Shown: positions 1 to 6,266, counted from the first letter of the stretch. The stretch: DNA of 6,560 nt from JBBQTU01 sp038213005 (GCA_038213005.1 JBBQTU010000232.1:1-6560), one strand, 5' to 3'. A program made the numbers and translations. The notes: generated by a model from the letters alone, not told the origin.

Positions 1-314
1 GCTCGGTCGCGTGGCTGGTGATGAAGGAAACCAACGTCCGGCACGTCCCCTTTTGGAGAACCAAAGGGAACAAAGACTATTTCGACGGTTGTATTCGCGA
101 CGTTCTGCAAGCATCCCGCGCCTACGAGTACACGCGCCTCCAAGCGGTGCGCGCCGGAATTTTCAAACATTGGCGCGACTATCCCAACACCCGCGTTAAT
201 GTCGAAAAGGACCGCGCCATCAAGCGCGCGATCGAACTGAAAGCATTTCTCGAAGACCTACCCTATGCGCGCTACAACCGCAAAAATCAAAAGCGGCGTG
301 GTCACCGTAGGTGA
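1..314 (+). CDS. 3' end of an unidentified protein (partial, enters from the left edge)
   Basis: The reading frame is open from the first complete codon at position 3 to the TGA at 312-314, giving about 103 residues. It is rich in Arg, Lys, Tyr and Trp (for example VPFWRTKGNKDYFDG and FKHWRDYPNTRVN) and ends in a very basic tail (NRKNQKRRGHRR). GTG at 18 and ATG at 21 could be starts, but no Shine-Dalgarno sequence precedes them and the frame stays open upstream. I therefore read this as the C-terminus of a longer protein cut by the window. I see no membrane segment, signal peptide or known catalytic motif, and I do not recognise the family. The TGA lies inside the right arm of the hairpin at 295-321. 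The next gene, rpoD, converges on it 39 bp away. That the frame is coding is fairly likely; the function is unknown. Confidence 0.55.
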   Translation, partial: SVAWLVMKETNVRHVPFWRTKGNKDYFDGCIRDVLQASRAYEYTRLQAVRAGIFKHWRDYPNTRVNVEKDRAIKRAIELKAFLEDLPYARYNRKNQKRRGHRR

Positions 315-321
315 CCACGCC
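278..321 (-). terminator. Intrinsic terminator of rpoD, in the convergent intergenic region
   Basis: GGCGTGGTCACC at 295-306 and GGTGACCACGCC at 310-321 form a perfect 12-bp stem with a GTA loop. Read on the - strand, the stem is followed at once by GCTTTTGATTTTTG, a T-rich tract typical of a Rho-independent terminator. It begins 33 bp beyond the rpoD stop codon. On the + strand the stem is not followed by a T run, so termination of the left-hand gene here would be weaker. The hairpin contains the stop codon of that gene. Confidence 0.75.
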
Positions 322-353
322 CCAGTGTTCGACTTCGCAAATGAAATCTTAAT

Positions 354-2153
354 CTACCGCGCCACCGTGCCCGGCAAAAATCCTTCCAGCTTCCGCGCCC
401 GCACCGGATGCTGCAGTTTGCGGATCGCCTTCGCCTCGACCTGACGAACGCGCTCGCGCGTCACCTTGAAGATCCGGCCCACTTCCTCCAGGGTATACGT
501 ATACCCGTCGCCGATCCCGTACCGCAGCTTGATGATCTCGCGCTCGCGATACGTCAGCGTCTTGAGCACCTGCTCGATCTTATCCTTGAGCATCTCCTGC
601 GTCGCGCTCTCGACGGGATTGTCCGCCTTCTCGTCCTCGATGAAGTCGCCAAAGTACGAATCTTCCGATTCGCCTACCGGGCGGTCCAGCGAGATCGGAT
701 GCCGGCTGATCTTCAGGACCCGCTGGGCCTCGCCAACGGTCATCTTTGCCTTTTTGGCGATTTCGTCGATCGTGGGCTCGCGGCCCAGTTCCTGCATCAG
801 CGTCTTGCTGATGTTGCGCAGCCGGCTCATCGACTCGATCATGTGCACCGGGATACGAATAGTGCGGGCATAGTCCGCAACGGCCCGGGTGATTGCCTGG
901 CGAATCCACCAGGTGGCGTAGGTGCTGAACTTGTAGCCGCGGCGGTATTCGTACTTCTCCACCGCACGCATCAGGCCGGCGTTGCCCTCCTGAATGATGT
1001 CCAAGAAGGACAGGCCGCGGTTGCGATACTTTTTGGCGATCGAGACCACCAGTCGCAGGTTGCCGCCGGCGAGTTTCCGCTTGGCGTCCTCGCACTTGTT
1101 GAAGACCTTTCGGATAGCGACCACTCGCTTGTGCAGGTCCTGTGCATCCTCGAGCACGAGGTCTTCCAGACCGCTGAGTTCCTGCTGGCAGACTTCCAAG
1201 TCCTCGCCTGGCTGCTTGAGCCTCTTCAGTTCGGCAATGCGGTGCTCCAGCTCAACCATCTTCACGGAGATGCTGGCAAGTCGCTTCATCAGCGGCATGA
1301 CCTTGCTGTTTCGAAGCGAGAGTTCTTCCAGCAGTTTGACCGCCCGGCGGCGACGACGGCGAATGGCGAGCCTCAGCTCTTCCTGCTCGGCCTTCGTCTT
1401 CGCCTGGCGCAGTTGATCCCACTCCTGGCGGTTCCGCTCCAGCATCTTGCGAGCGGACGCAAGGTTCAGCGGAATCCGCTGCCCGATCGTGCCCTTGTCG
1501 GCCTGGCCTTCGGCGGTGCTGATCCCCATCGTCCGGTCAAAGGGCAGGTCGCCCTCCTCCACCTGCTGGAGAATCTCGACGGCCTGCTGGAGGCAATAGT
1601 CGCTCTCCAGGACCTTGGAGCGGGATATCTTGCCGAACACCTCGATGCGTTTGGCAAGGAATATCTCCTCTTTGCGCGTCAGGAGCGGCAATTCCCCCAT
1701 CTGGCTGAGATACATCCGCACCGGATCGTCGATTCGCTTGCCCGGGGCCTCGGCCAGTTCTTCTTCGAGATTCAGGTCCAGTTCTTCATCTTCGTCGGTG
1801 GCGGGGGACTGCATCGCCGGCGGGAGTGGTTTCTCCTGGATGGCGGTCCAAGGGATGGGGGGCGGCGGTACCGCCGCCGCCGGCGCGCGAAGGCGGCGCA
1901 CCTTAACCTTGGCGCCCTTGCCTGCGTGCGGGATGTCGGCCTCATCAATGAGCCGGATGCCCATCTCGTCGAGGGTCATCAACAGGACATCGAGCTTCTC
2001 GGGCGAGACCATCTCATCCGGCAGATGCTCGTTGAACTCCTCGTAGGTGAGGTAGGTGTTGGTTCTGCCGAGATCGATCAGTTCTTTTAGGCGGCGATCT
2101 GCTTCCACCTGGGAACCGGAACCGATGAAGGACGTTTGTGCTGGAATAATCAT
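354..2153 (-). CDS. rpoD: RNA polymerase primary sigma factor (sigma-70, RpoD)
   Basis: This is the housekeeping sigma subunit, which directs core RNA polymerase to -35/-10 promoters. From the ATG at 2153 it has 599 residues. Region 1.1 lies at about 17-73 (RRLKELIDLGRTNTYLTYEE). A Pro-rich then acidic linker follows at 90-135. Region 1.2 is at about 142-171 (DDPVRMYLSQMGELPLLT). A charged non-conserved region of about 185 residues comes next, with an Arg6 run near 265-270. Region 2 is at about 358-438, including NLRLVVSIAKKY and the -10-binding YKFSTYATWWIRQAITRA. Region 3 is at about 445-520, with GDFIEDE near its end. Region 4 runs from about 530 to 591, with the -35-binding helix-turn-helix TLEEVGRIFKVTRERVRQVE. 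Region 1.1 and the full domain set argue for the primary rather than an alternative sigma. The frame extends to TTG 2171 and GTG 2168; I prefer the ATG because no start has a clear ribosome-binding site. No rpsU or dnaG lies beside it, unlike the classical operon. Confidence 0.95.
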   Translation of the reverse strand: MIIPAQTSFIGSGSQVEADRRLKELIDLGRTNTYLTYEEFNEHLPDEMVSPEKLDVLLMTLDEMGIRLIDEADIPHAGKGAKVKVRRLRAPAAAVPPPPIPWTAIQEKPLPPAMQSPATDEDEELDLNLEEELAEAPGKRIDDPVRMYLSQMGELPLLTRKEEIFLAKRIEVFGKISRSKVLESDYCLQQAVEILQQVEEGDLPFDRTMGISTAEGQADKGTIGQRIPLNLASARKMLERNRQEWDQLRQAKTKAEQEELRLAIRRRRRRAVKLLEELSLRNSKVMPLMKRLASISVKMVELEHRIAELKRLKQPGEDLEVCQQELSGLEDLVLEDAQDLHKRVVAIRKVFNKCEDAKRKLAGGNLRLVVSIAKKYRNRGLSFLDIIQEGNAGLMRAVEKYEYRRGYKFSTYATWWIRQAITRAVADYARTIRIPVHMIESMSRLRNISKTLMQELGREPTIDEIAKKAKMTVGEAQRVLKISRHPISLDRPVGESEDSYFGDFIEDEKADNPVESATQEMLKDKIEQVLKTLTYREREIIKLRYGIGDGYTYTLEEVGRIFKVTRERVRQVEAKAIRKLQHPVRARKLEGFLPGTVAR

Positions 2154-2229
2154 GCCTGTCACTGTCACCAATAGCAGCCAAAGCTTGAAAAAGGAACATG
2201 GGCCAAGCCGACGAAGCCAGAGTCATGCA

Positions 2230-2254
2230 GGAATCCAAAAGTTTCTCGGATTCC
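2230..2254. other. Stem-loop in the rpoD leader
   Basis: GGAATCC at 2230-2236 and GGATTCC at 2248-2254 are perfect 7-bp inverted repeats around an 11-nt loop. The element lies 77 bp upstream of the rpoD ATG, within the predicted 5' untranslated region. No T run follows on the - strand, so it does not look like a terminator. Its role is unknown. Confidence 0.45.
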
Positions 2255-2328
2255 ACAACGCAACGACGTCATCGGGTCGTCTGCGGCTTGGGCCAAGCCC
2301 GCAATGATCCCCTCACTGGGAACCACCT

Positions 2329-2348
2329 GGACAGCGCCAGCGCTGTCC
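2329..2348. other. GC-rich stem-loop near the predicted rpoD transcript 5' end
   Basis: GGACAGCGC at 2329-2337 and GCGCTGTCC at 2340-2348 are exact reverse complements; in RNA this gives an 8-bp stem with a 4-nt loop. The predicted rpoD start site is near 2353, so the hairpin would sit about 5 nt from the mRNA 5' end. Such 5' stems can protect mRNA from decay. It could instead be a dyad operator. Both are inferences. Confidence 0.5.
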
Positions 2349-2359
2349 GCAACAGCCGG

Positions 2360-2388
2360 ATCATACTGATTTCATCGCCTTCTGTCGA
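2360..2388 (-). promoter_or_regulatory. Predicted sigma-70 promoter of rpoD
   Basis: On the - strand, TCGACA (2388-2383, 5 of 6 to the -35 consensus) is followed by a 17-bp spacer and TATGAT (2365-2360, 5 of 6 to the -10 consensus). This predicts transcription from about 2353 and a leader of about 200 nt before the rpoD ATG. A perfect TTGACA at 2447-2442 on the same strand has no matching -10 and was not chosen. Confidence 0.6.
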
Positions 2389-2497
2389 AGTTCGTATCGA
2401 AACGGTGGGACGGCGGGGCCGATTTAGGGTCAACCAACTCATGTCAAGTCGCTTTCCGCTCGAAAAGCACCGGATGCTCTGCGTCCTCGTCGAATGG

Positions 2498-2526
2498 TTG
2501 GCTCGGCGGACGACAGTGTGTAAAAT
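2498..2526 (+). promoter_or_regulatory. Predicted sigma-70 promoter of the alpha/beta hydrolase gene
   Basis: TTGGCT (2498-2503, 4 of 6) is separated by exactly 17 bp from TAAAAT (2521-2526, 5 of 6). The predicted start is near 2533, only about 18 nt before the ATG at 2551. If correct, the TTG at 2539 would have almost no leader, which supports the ATG start. The promoter diverges from that of rpoD, with the two -35 boxes about 110 bp apart. Confidence 0.6.
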
Positions 2527-2550
2527 CAGTTTTTCGGATTGGATGTGTTC

Positions 2551-3465
2551 ATGGTGCGACAGGTTTTCCGGCTGCTGGGCTTGGGGATACTCACCGCGTG
2601 CTCCTGCATTGCCAGAGCACAGACTGCTTCAGGCGTTGAGGGCCGCAATACGTCCTTCTCGACCGCCCAGATCCCAGTGATTTTCCCAGGAATGTCAACG
2701 CAGGGTACCGCGGAGGCACGTTACGAAGTTCCGGCGGGAGCGCAGCGGGTGGAACTGCACGCTCTGACCGGTGAGCGAATCGAGGCGTTGTTCTGCCCTG
2801 CGGCAGCGGATCCTGGCACCGACTCCGCGCATCGGCCGACTGTGCTCTATTTTTACGGCAATGGTCAATGCCTGGCCACCGCACTCAGTCAGGTGGATTT
2901 GCTGCGAACTTGCGGGGCGAATGTGCTGATCGCAGATTACCTGGGCTATGGGCTGAGCGAGGGCAAGCCGTCCGAGGCCGGCTGCTATGCGGCCGCTACC
3001 GCCCTGTACGACCACGCGATGTCCCGGCGGGACATCGATCGCAGCAAACTCATCGCCGGTGGCTGGTCGCTCGGGGCGGCGGTCGCGATTGACCTGGCCA
3101 GCCGGAAGAACATGACCGGACTGGTCACCTTCTCGGCGTATACCAGCAAGCGGGACCTTGCCCGTATTCAGTATCCGCAGATTTCGCCGATGGCAATTGA
3201 ACATCCATTCCTGAGTCGCGACAAGATTCGCAGGATCACCTGCCCGACGCTGATCGTCCATGGTCGGGGCGATACGCTCGTCCCTTTCAGTATGTCGGCC
3301 GAGCTTCGCACCGCGGCGGCAGGAAAGCCGTTGACCTACCTCCCGATCGACGAGGCTGGGCACAACGATCTCTTTCATGTGGGCGAAAAACCGATCACGC
3401 AGGCGTTGCGGCGGTTCCTGGAGCAGGTGAACGATCAGCCGGGCCCGACCTCGCAGCCTAAATAG
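2551..3465 (+). CDS. Exported alpha/beta hydrolase (ABHD/YfhR-like serine hydrolase)
   Basis: This 304-residue protein has the alpha/beta hydrolase fold with a serine hydrolase catalytic set. Visible motifs are an oxyanion-hole strand LYFYGNGQ at about 99-106, LIADYLGYGLSEG at 126-138, the nucleophile elbow GWSLG with Ser173, the acid Asp241 in VHGRGDTLVP, and His271 in EAGHND. The substrate cannot be read from sequence; family members are esterases, thioesterases, lipases and peptidases. The N-terminus has Arg residues then a hydrophobic stretch and LTAC (14-17), which fits a lipobox with Cys17. It also has ARA just before Gln24, which fits signal peptidase I. Either way the protein should be exported. 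The start was set at ATG 2551 rather than TTG 2539 because the predicted promoter gives a leader too short for the latter, although only a weak GGA precedes it. It ends 26 bp from the convergent esterase gene, with no clear terminator between them. Confidence 0.85.
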   Translation: MVRQVFRLLGLGILTACSCIARAQTASGVEGRNTSFSTAQIPVIFPGMSTQGTAEARYEVPAGAQRVELHALTGERIEALFCPAAADPGTDSAHRPTVLYFYGNGQCLATALSQVDLLRTCGANVLIADYLGYGLSEGKPSEAGCYAAATALYDHAMSRRDIDRSKLIAGGWSLGAAVAIDLASRKNMTGLVTFSAYTSKRDLARIQYPQISPMAIEHPFLSRDKIRRITCPTLIVHGRGDTLVPFSMSAELRTAAAGKPLTYLPIDEAGHNDLFHVGEKPITQALRRFLEQVNDQPGPTSQPK

Positions 3466-3491
3466 CGGCGTGCTCTGGCGGTCCTACCGGA

Positions 3492-4856
3492 TCACTGTGC
3501 TGGCACGACGGTCAGGGTCTGCCAGTAGGCATATCCGTTGTTCAACCCGGAACTCGCCACCTGGCAGACCTGCAGACGGACTTCCTGTCCGGCCCACGCG
3601 GTCAGATCCACATCGATCGTCTTCCACAAGTCTGGAGCTGTGTTCTTGTCGATCGGGCTGCTGAGGACTTCCTGCTCGTTCACGCGAACGACCAGTTTCC
3701 AGTCGCCTTGCGGGTGTCGGCCAACCACCAGATGAAGGGCGACCTTGTCACTCTTGGGCAGCGTCTTCGTGGTAAAGAGACGGCAGGGCGCCTCTGCGTA
3801 GTACGGCAGTGTGACATATACGTTCTGCTTGCCGTTGGCCTGCTTACGAAGTCCCTGATTGCCCCCGAGCGAACAGTTGTCGATGTGCCACCAGTGGGCG
3901 ACTTCCTGGAGGTCCGAGTCCATTCGCTTCATGAACTGGTCATTGTGACTGCTCCGCTCCTTTGCCATGTCGATGATGTCTGTCTCGCTTAGCCGGTTGG
4001 CTGGCTTAGGCTGGCCTTGACGGTGCGACAGCAGCCACTCATAAAATCGCTTGTCCCGAAAATAGTAGGTCCACAGATTATGATCGCCCTTGGGGATCAT
4101 GGCGTAAACGACATCCACGCCCCGGCCGCGCAGGGCCTTGACCATTTCTCTGGACCCTGGCTCACTCTTGGTATCTACCTCGCCCGAGATCACCAGACAG
4201 GTCGTGCCAGTGCCGGCCAAGGCGTCGCTGAGAACTTGTGGTTCAAACACTCTGGGCACCACCGGCGCGACCACGGCGAGCCGATCCTTCGCGAATCGCG
4301 CCACCGACCAGCATCCTGTCCCGCCCATGGAGAACCCGGTGACGTAACGGCGAGTGGCATCCACGGGATAGCGTCTGGAGACGTCGTCGATCAGGCCTGT
4401 AATTGCCTTTGCAATACGGGGATCCTCGTATCGCGAGTCGGCGGGGCATTGCGGCCCGATCATGAGCATCGGCAGCCACTTGAGCACCTCCGGCCGCGTC
4501 ATCAGGTCGCGCGCAACCCCTCCGGCAAGGAGCATTTGCGGGTCGCTGCCACGTTCGCCCAGTCCCGACATGAACACCAGCATCGGGAACGCTTCGGCGG
4601 GTTGCGTGGCAGGTGGGGCACTAGACTGCGACACCGATTGCGTGGCCGGTTGTGTTGCCGGCACCGGGTAGCTCTGAGGCAGATACAGCATGAAGCAGAT
4701 CTGATAGGGCTTGCCTTCATCGGTGTAGTGATAGACGAGCTTGTGGAATCCGGGAGTCTGCGGATTCGCCGGGGCGCCCGCAAAGCCGCTGATGACCTCA
4801 TCCGCATGAACGGTGACGCACAATAACGACAGCAGGAGCAGGAGAAACGAACGCAT
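3492..4856 (-). CDS. Secreted esterase / prolyl-oligopeptidase-like hydrolase with a C-terminal beta domain
   Basis: This 454-residue protein opens with a classic signal peptide (MRSFLLLLLSLLCVTVHA, cleavage after VHA near residue 18), so it acts outside the cytoplasm. The catalytic domain spans about 35-280. A strand region (QICFMLYLPQSY) precedes a low-complexity insert of repeated ATQP units at 67-87, then PMLVFMSGLGERGSD, which should hold the oxyanion hole. The nucleophile elbow is GFSMGG with Ser176; the likely acid is Asp228 in SGEVDTKSEPG and the base His259 in KGDHNLW. This arrangement fits the esterase D / prolyl oligopeptidase / feruloyl-esterase-like group common in Planctomycetota. 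After a linker, residues about 310-454 form a second, beta-rich domain with a sandwich or carbohydrate-binding look (WKLVVRVNEQEV, TAWAGQEVRLQV). Binding of polysaccharide is inferred only. The start ATG at 4856 gives a good signal peptide; no strong ribosome-binding site is seen. Exact substrate unknown. Confidence 0.85.
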   Translation of the reverse strand: MRSFLLLLLSLLCVTVHADEVISGFAGAPANPQTPGFHKLVYHYTDEGKPYQICFMLYLPQSYPVPATQPATQSVSQSSAPPATQPAEAFPMLVFMSGLGERGSDPQMLLAGGVARDLMTRPEVLKWLPMLMIGPQCPADSRYEDPRIAKAITGLIDDVSRRYPVDATRRYVTGFSMGGTGCWSVARFAKDRLAVVAPVVPRVFEPQVLSDALAGTGTTCLVISGEVDTKSEPGSREMVKALRGRGVDVVYAMIPKGDHNLWTYYFRDKRFYEWLLSHRQGQPKPANRLSETDIIDMAKERSSHNDQFMKRMDSDLQEVAHWWHIDNCSLGGNQGLRKQANGKQNVYVTLPYYAEAPCRLFTTKTLPKSDKVALHLVVGRHPQGDWKLVVRVNEQEVLSSPIDKNTAPDLWKTIDVDLTAWAGQEVRLQVCQVASSGLNNGYAYWQTLTVVPAQ

Positions 4857-4864
4857 GCTTGTGT

Positions 4865-4899
4865 TACCCCAAAGAGGCGTGCCTGTTGAACTTGGGGTA
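4865..4899. promoter_or_regulatory. Operator-like inverted repeat upstream of the secreted esterase
   Basis: TACCCCAA at 4865-4872 and TTGGGGTA at 4892-4899 are perfect 8-bp inverted repeats separated by 19 bp. They lie 9 to 43 bp before the esterase start. The repeat could be a binding site for a dimeric regulator or an RNA hairpin in the leader. The bases between the arms show no further pairing that I can see, and no confident -10/-35 pair was found around it. Confidence 0.4.
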
Positions 4900-5136
4900 G
4901 GTCAGGAGTCCCAAGCCAGGGGCCTGTGCATCCACATGAATCGCACGTTCCGTGGCCGATAAGCAGCAGAACCGACCGCACTGCGGGCAGGTGGAGAGGC
5001 GTTGTCAGTGCTTCGCCACTGATCATCTGCGGCCTTGGTGTGAGGTCGCTGTCTTGAATCATCTCCCGAAAGACGGGCACGCCACGCAGCAATCCTGCGG
5101 CACGACAATTCTGCGGCCCGAGTGCGGTCCGAGCGC
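4900..5136. other. Intergenic stretch without a recognised gene
   Basis: Between the esterase leader and the tRNA promoter I see no convincing coding sequence on either strand. Open frames here run through the tRNA or the esterase in the wrong frame. The only structure noted is a short hairpin, TCAGTG and CACTGA at 5005-5022 with a 6-nt loop. The esterase promoter should lie in its left part, but no good match was found. Confidence 0.5.
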
Positions 5137-5165
5137 TTGACGCTGGGCCCCATGATCCGCATAAT
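5137..5165 (+). promoter_or_regulatory. Promoter of tRNA-Glu
   Basis: TTGACG (5137-5142, 5 of 6) and CATAAT (5160-5165, 5 of 6) are spaced by exactly 17 bp. Transcription should start near 5172, leaving a leader of about 42 nt before the tRNA. The bases after the -10 are CCCCA, a GC-rich discriminator of the kind found at stable-RNA promoters under stringent control. The regulation is an inference. Confidence 0.75.
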
Positions 5166-5213
5166 CCCCATTCGACCTGGGGCGGCCATGCGTCGGTCGC
5201 AACTTGAATAGAT

Positions 5214-5286
5214 GCCCCCATCGTCTAGTGGCCCAGGATAGCTGGTTCTCAGCCAGCGGACAGGGGTTCGACTCCCCTTGGGGGTA
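5214..5286 (+). tRNA. tRNA-Glu (anticodon CTC)
   Basis: The 73-nt sequence folds as a full cloverleaf. The acceptor arms are GCCCCCA (5214-5220) and TGGGGGT (5279-5285), with one G-U pair, and the discriminator is A5286. The anticodon stem GCTGG/CCAGC (5241-5245, 5253-5257) encloses the loop TTCTCAG with anticodon CTC at 5248-5250, which reads GAG. The T arm is AGGGG, TTCGACT, CCCCT at 5262-5278. The D-arm text TCTAGTGGCCCAGGATA matches bacterial tRNA-Glu. CCA is not encoded (ACTGA follows), so it must be added by a nucleotidyltransferase. It stands alone with its own promoter and terminator. Confidence 0.97.
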
Positions 5287-5288
5287 CT

Positions 5289-5325
5289 GAAAAGGCCCGG
5301 TTTTCCGGGCCTTTTCCATTTTTGG
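5289..5325 (+). terminator. Intrinsic terminator of tRNA-Glu
   Basis: GAAAAGGCCCGG (5289-5300) and CCGGGCCTTTTC (5305-5316) form a perfect 12-bp stem closed by a TTTT loop. The stem ends in TTTT and is followed by CATTTTTGG. It begins two bases after the tRNA discriminator, so very little 3' trailer needs trimming. The outer A-T pairs also make it usable from the opposite direction. Confidence 0.9.
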
Positions 5326-5485
5326 AAACCAATAGCGGGGACATTAGCGGGGAGTCGAAGGGCCTGTAATCACTGGCCCTTCATGCAGGCGCAGTAGCTC
5401 AAGTACGGCTCTTCCCAGATCCGGCACCCGGCTCGCCGGATATCGGCACCGCCCGACCGATCACATGCCCCTAAATCATAGCTAA
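5326..5485. other. Gene-free stretch downstream of tRNA-Glu with short repeats
   Basis: No gene is recognised here. It holds a 9-bp direct repeat TAGCGGGGA (5333-5341 and 5345-5353). Next to it is an 11-bp inverted copy of the tRNA T arm: GGGGAGTCGAA at 5349-5359, against TTCGACTCCCC at 5267-5277. An 8-bp stem-loop, GAAGGGCC/GGCCCTTC, spans 5357-5382 with a 10-nt loop. The remainder is ordinary GC-rich sequence leading into the headless pseudogene. Confidence 0.45.
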
Positions 5486-6076
5486 TCCAACTTCCGCAGT
5501 TGTGCGACTGAAACGGCCCTGATGATATCGCTGCCGTGGGTCAAGCTCACGAACCTGAACCAGACGACGCTGGCTCCGGGCGAGAAGATTACCTTTGATG
5601 CGGTGATTACCCCGGGCGCTGACGTGCAGCCGGGCGTGTATGCCGATCGAATCATCGCCACCGATGGCACGACTCAGACAAGCATGGTGCTGTCGGTTGA
5701 AGTCAGCTCCGCCAACCGCGGGGCGATCTCGTTCGTTCTTACCGACGACGCCGGGCAGGTTGTGAAGAACGCCGAGCTGACGCTGGTGAGCCAGGAGGCC
5801 TTCGCTGCGATCAGCGGCGATGGGCGCAGCTCGACCTATCACAATGTCTACCACATCAACTCCGATGCGATGGGCGTGGCGACGCTGGCGGATGTGCCTG
5901 TGGGCGACTACGACTACTCGATTACGGCGGCAGGACATGAATCCTTGCGCGGCATGATAGCGGTCATGCCGCAGAGCGATGCTCGTATCGTCGAACTGAA
6001 GATGACCGCAGTGAGCCTGTCCTATAAGTGGACGGTTACCCCGATCGTCATCGAGGATCGGTGGGGCGGGCAATGA
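5486..6076 (+). pseudogene. Headless fragment of a large extracellular beta-domain protein
   Basis: The frame is open from the stop at 5483-5485 to the TGA at 6074-6076. The first ATG (5522) has no ribosome-binding site and falls where a domain is already under way, so I do not treat it as a real start. Counting from 5522, residues about 3-62 resemble a NEW3/CARDB-type beta sandwich found in secreted adhesins (LAPGEKITFDAVITPGA, PGVYADRIIATDG). Residues about 66-161 resemble a carboxypeptidase-regulatory-like beta fold (AISFVLTDDAGQVVKNAELT, ADVPVGDYDYSITAAGHESL). A third domain begins (YKWTVTPIVIEDR) and is cut off at residue 180, followed by WGGQ and stop. Such domains occur in very long surface or secreted proteins. 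No signal peptide or anchor is present. Both ends look broken, so this is most likely a remnant, not a working 184-residue gene. Domain names are by resemblance only. Confidence 0.6.
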
Positions 6077-6266
6077 TACGCTGTATGGGGGCGGCGGGAA
6101 TGATTGGCTGGACGGCGGCGGCGGCCGGGATGTGGTGCGCGGGCAGGGAGGGACCGACACCCTCTATGCGCGAGATGGCCGGGCGGATACCCTGTTCAGC
6201 GGGGCGGGGCCGGATACGGCGACGCTGGATAACCTGCTGGATGTCCGGACCTCGATCCTGAGTTGA
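6060..6266 (+). pseudogene. C-terminal fragment of an RTX-type calcium-binding protein
   Basis: In the frame starting at GGT 6060, one base shifted from the preceding fragment, the sequence reads GGAGNDTLY, GGGGNDWLD, GGGGRDVVR, GQGGTDTLY and two weaker units. It then ends DNLLDVRTSILS before TGA at 6264-6266. These are glycine/aspartate-rich nonapeptides of the hemolysin-type (RTX) repeat, which bind calcium in a parallel beta roll after secretion. The short non-repeat tail resembles the natural C-terminus of such proteins. There is no start codon with a ribosome-binding site and no N-terminal part. It is thus a remnant, or the rest of the preceding reading frame after a frameshift. Deleting the C at 6059 would join the two as ...EDGGAGNDTLY. 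Confidence 0.7.

Noticed and set aside
408..2090. 560-residue open frame on the + strand
   Set aside because: It lies wholly antisense to rpoD and exists because of high GC third positions. Its translation shows no domain, while the opposite strand encodes a complete sigma-70 factor.
2442..2447. Perfect TTGACA on the - strand upstream of rpoD
   Set aside because: The bases 15-18 bp downstream give no credible -10 (best is TAAATC at 15 bp). The TCGACA/TATGAT pair is better.
2198..2680. 160-residue + strand frame upstream of the hydrolase
   Set aside because: It spans the rpoD leader and both promoters, then overlaps the hydrolase signal sequence in another frame. Its composition is unlike a protein.
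4502..5221. 239-residue - strand frame upstream of and within the esterase gene
   Set aside because: It overlaps the esterase in the wrong frame and reads into the tRNA. A hydrophobic patch in the middle (near 4950-5050) looks slightly protein-like but has no start or family resemblance.
5059..5319. 86-residue - strand frame containing GESNPCPLAEN
   Set aside because: This is the well-known false translation of a tRNA gene on the opposite strand.
5471..6160. 229-residue - strand frame
   Set aside because: Antisense to the beta-domain fragment, with a Pro/Ser/His/Arg-rich composition and no motif.
6028..6261. 77-residue + strand frame starting ATG 6028
   Set aside because: It reads the RTX repeats in the wrong frame; the clear GGxGxD pattern is in the frame ending at 6266.
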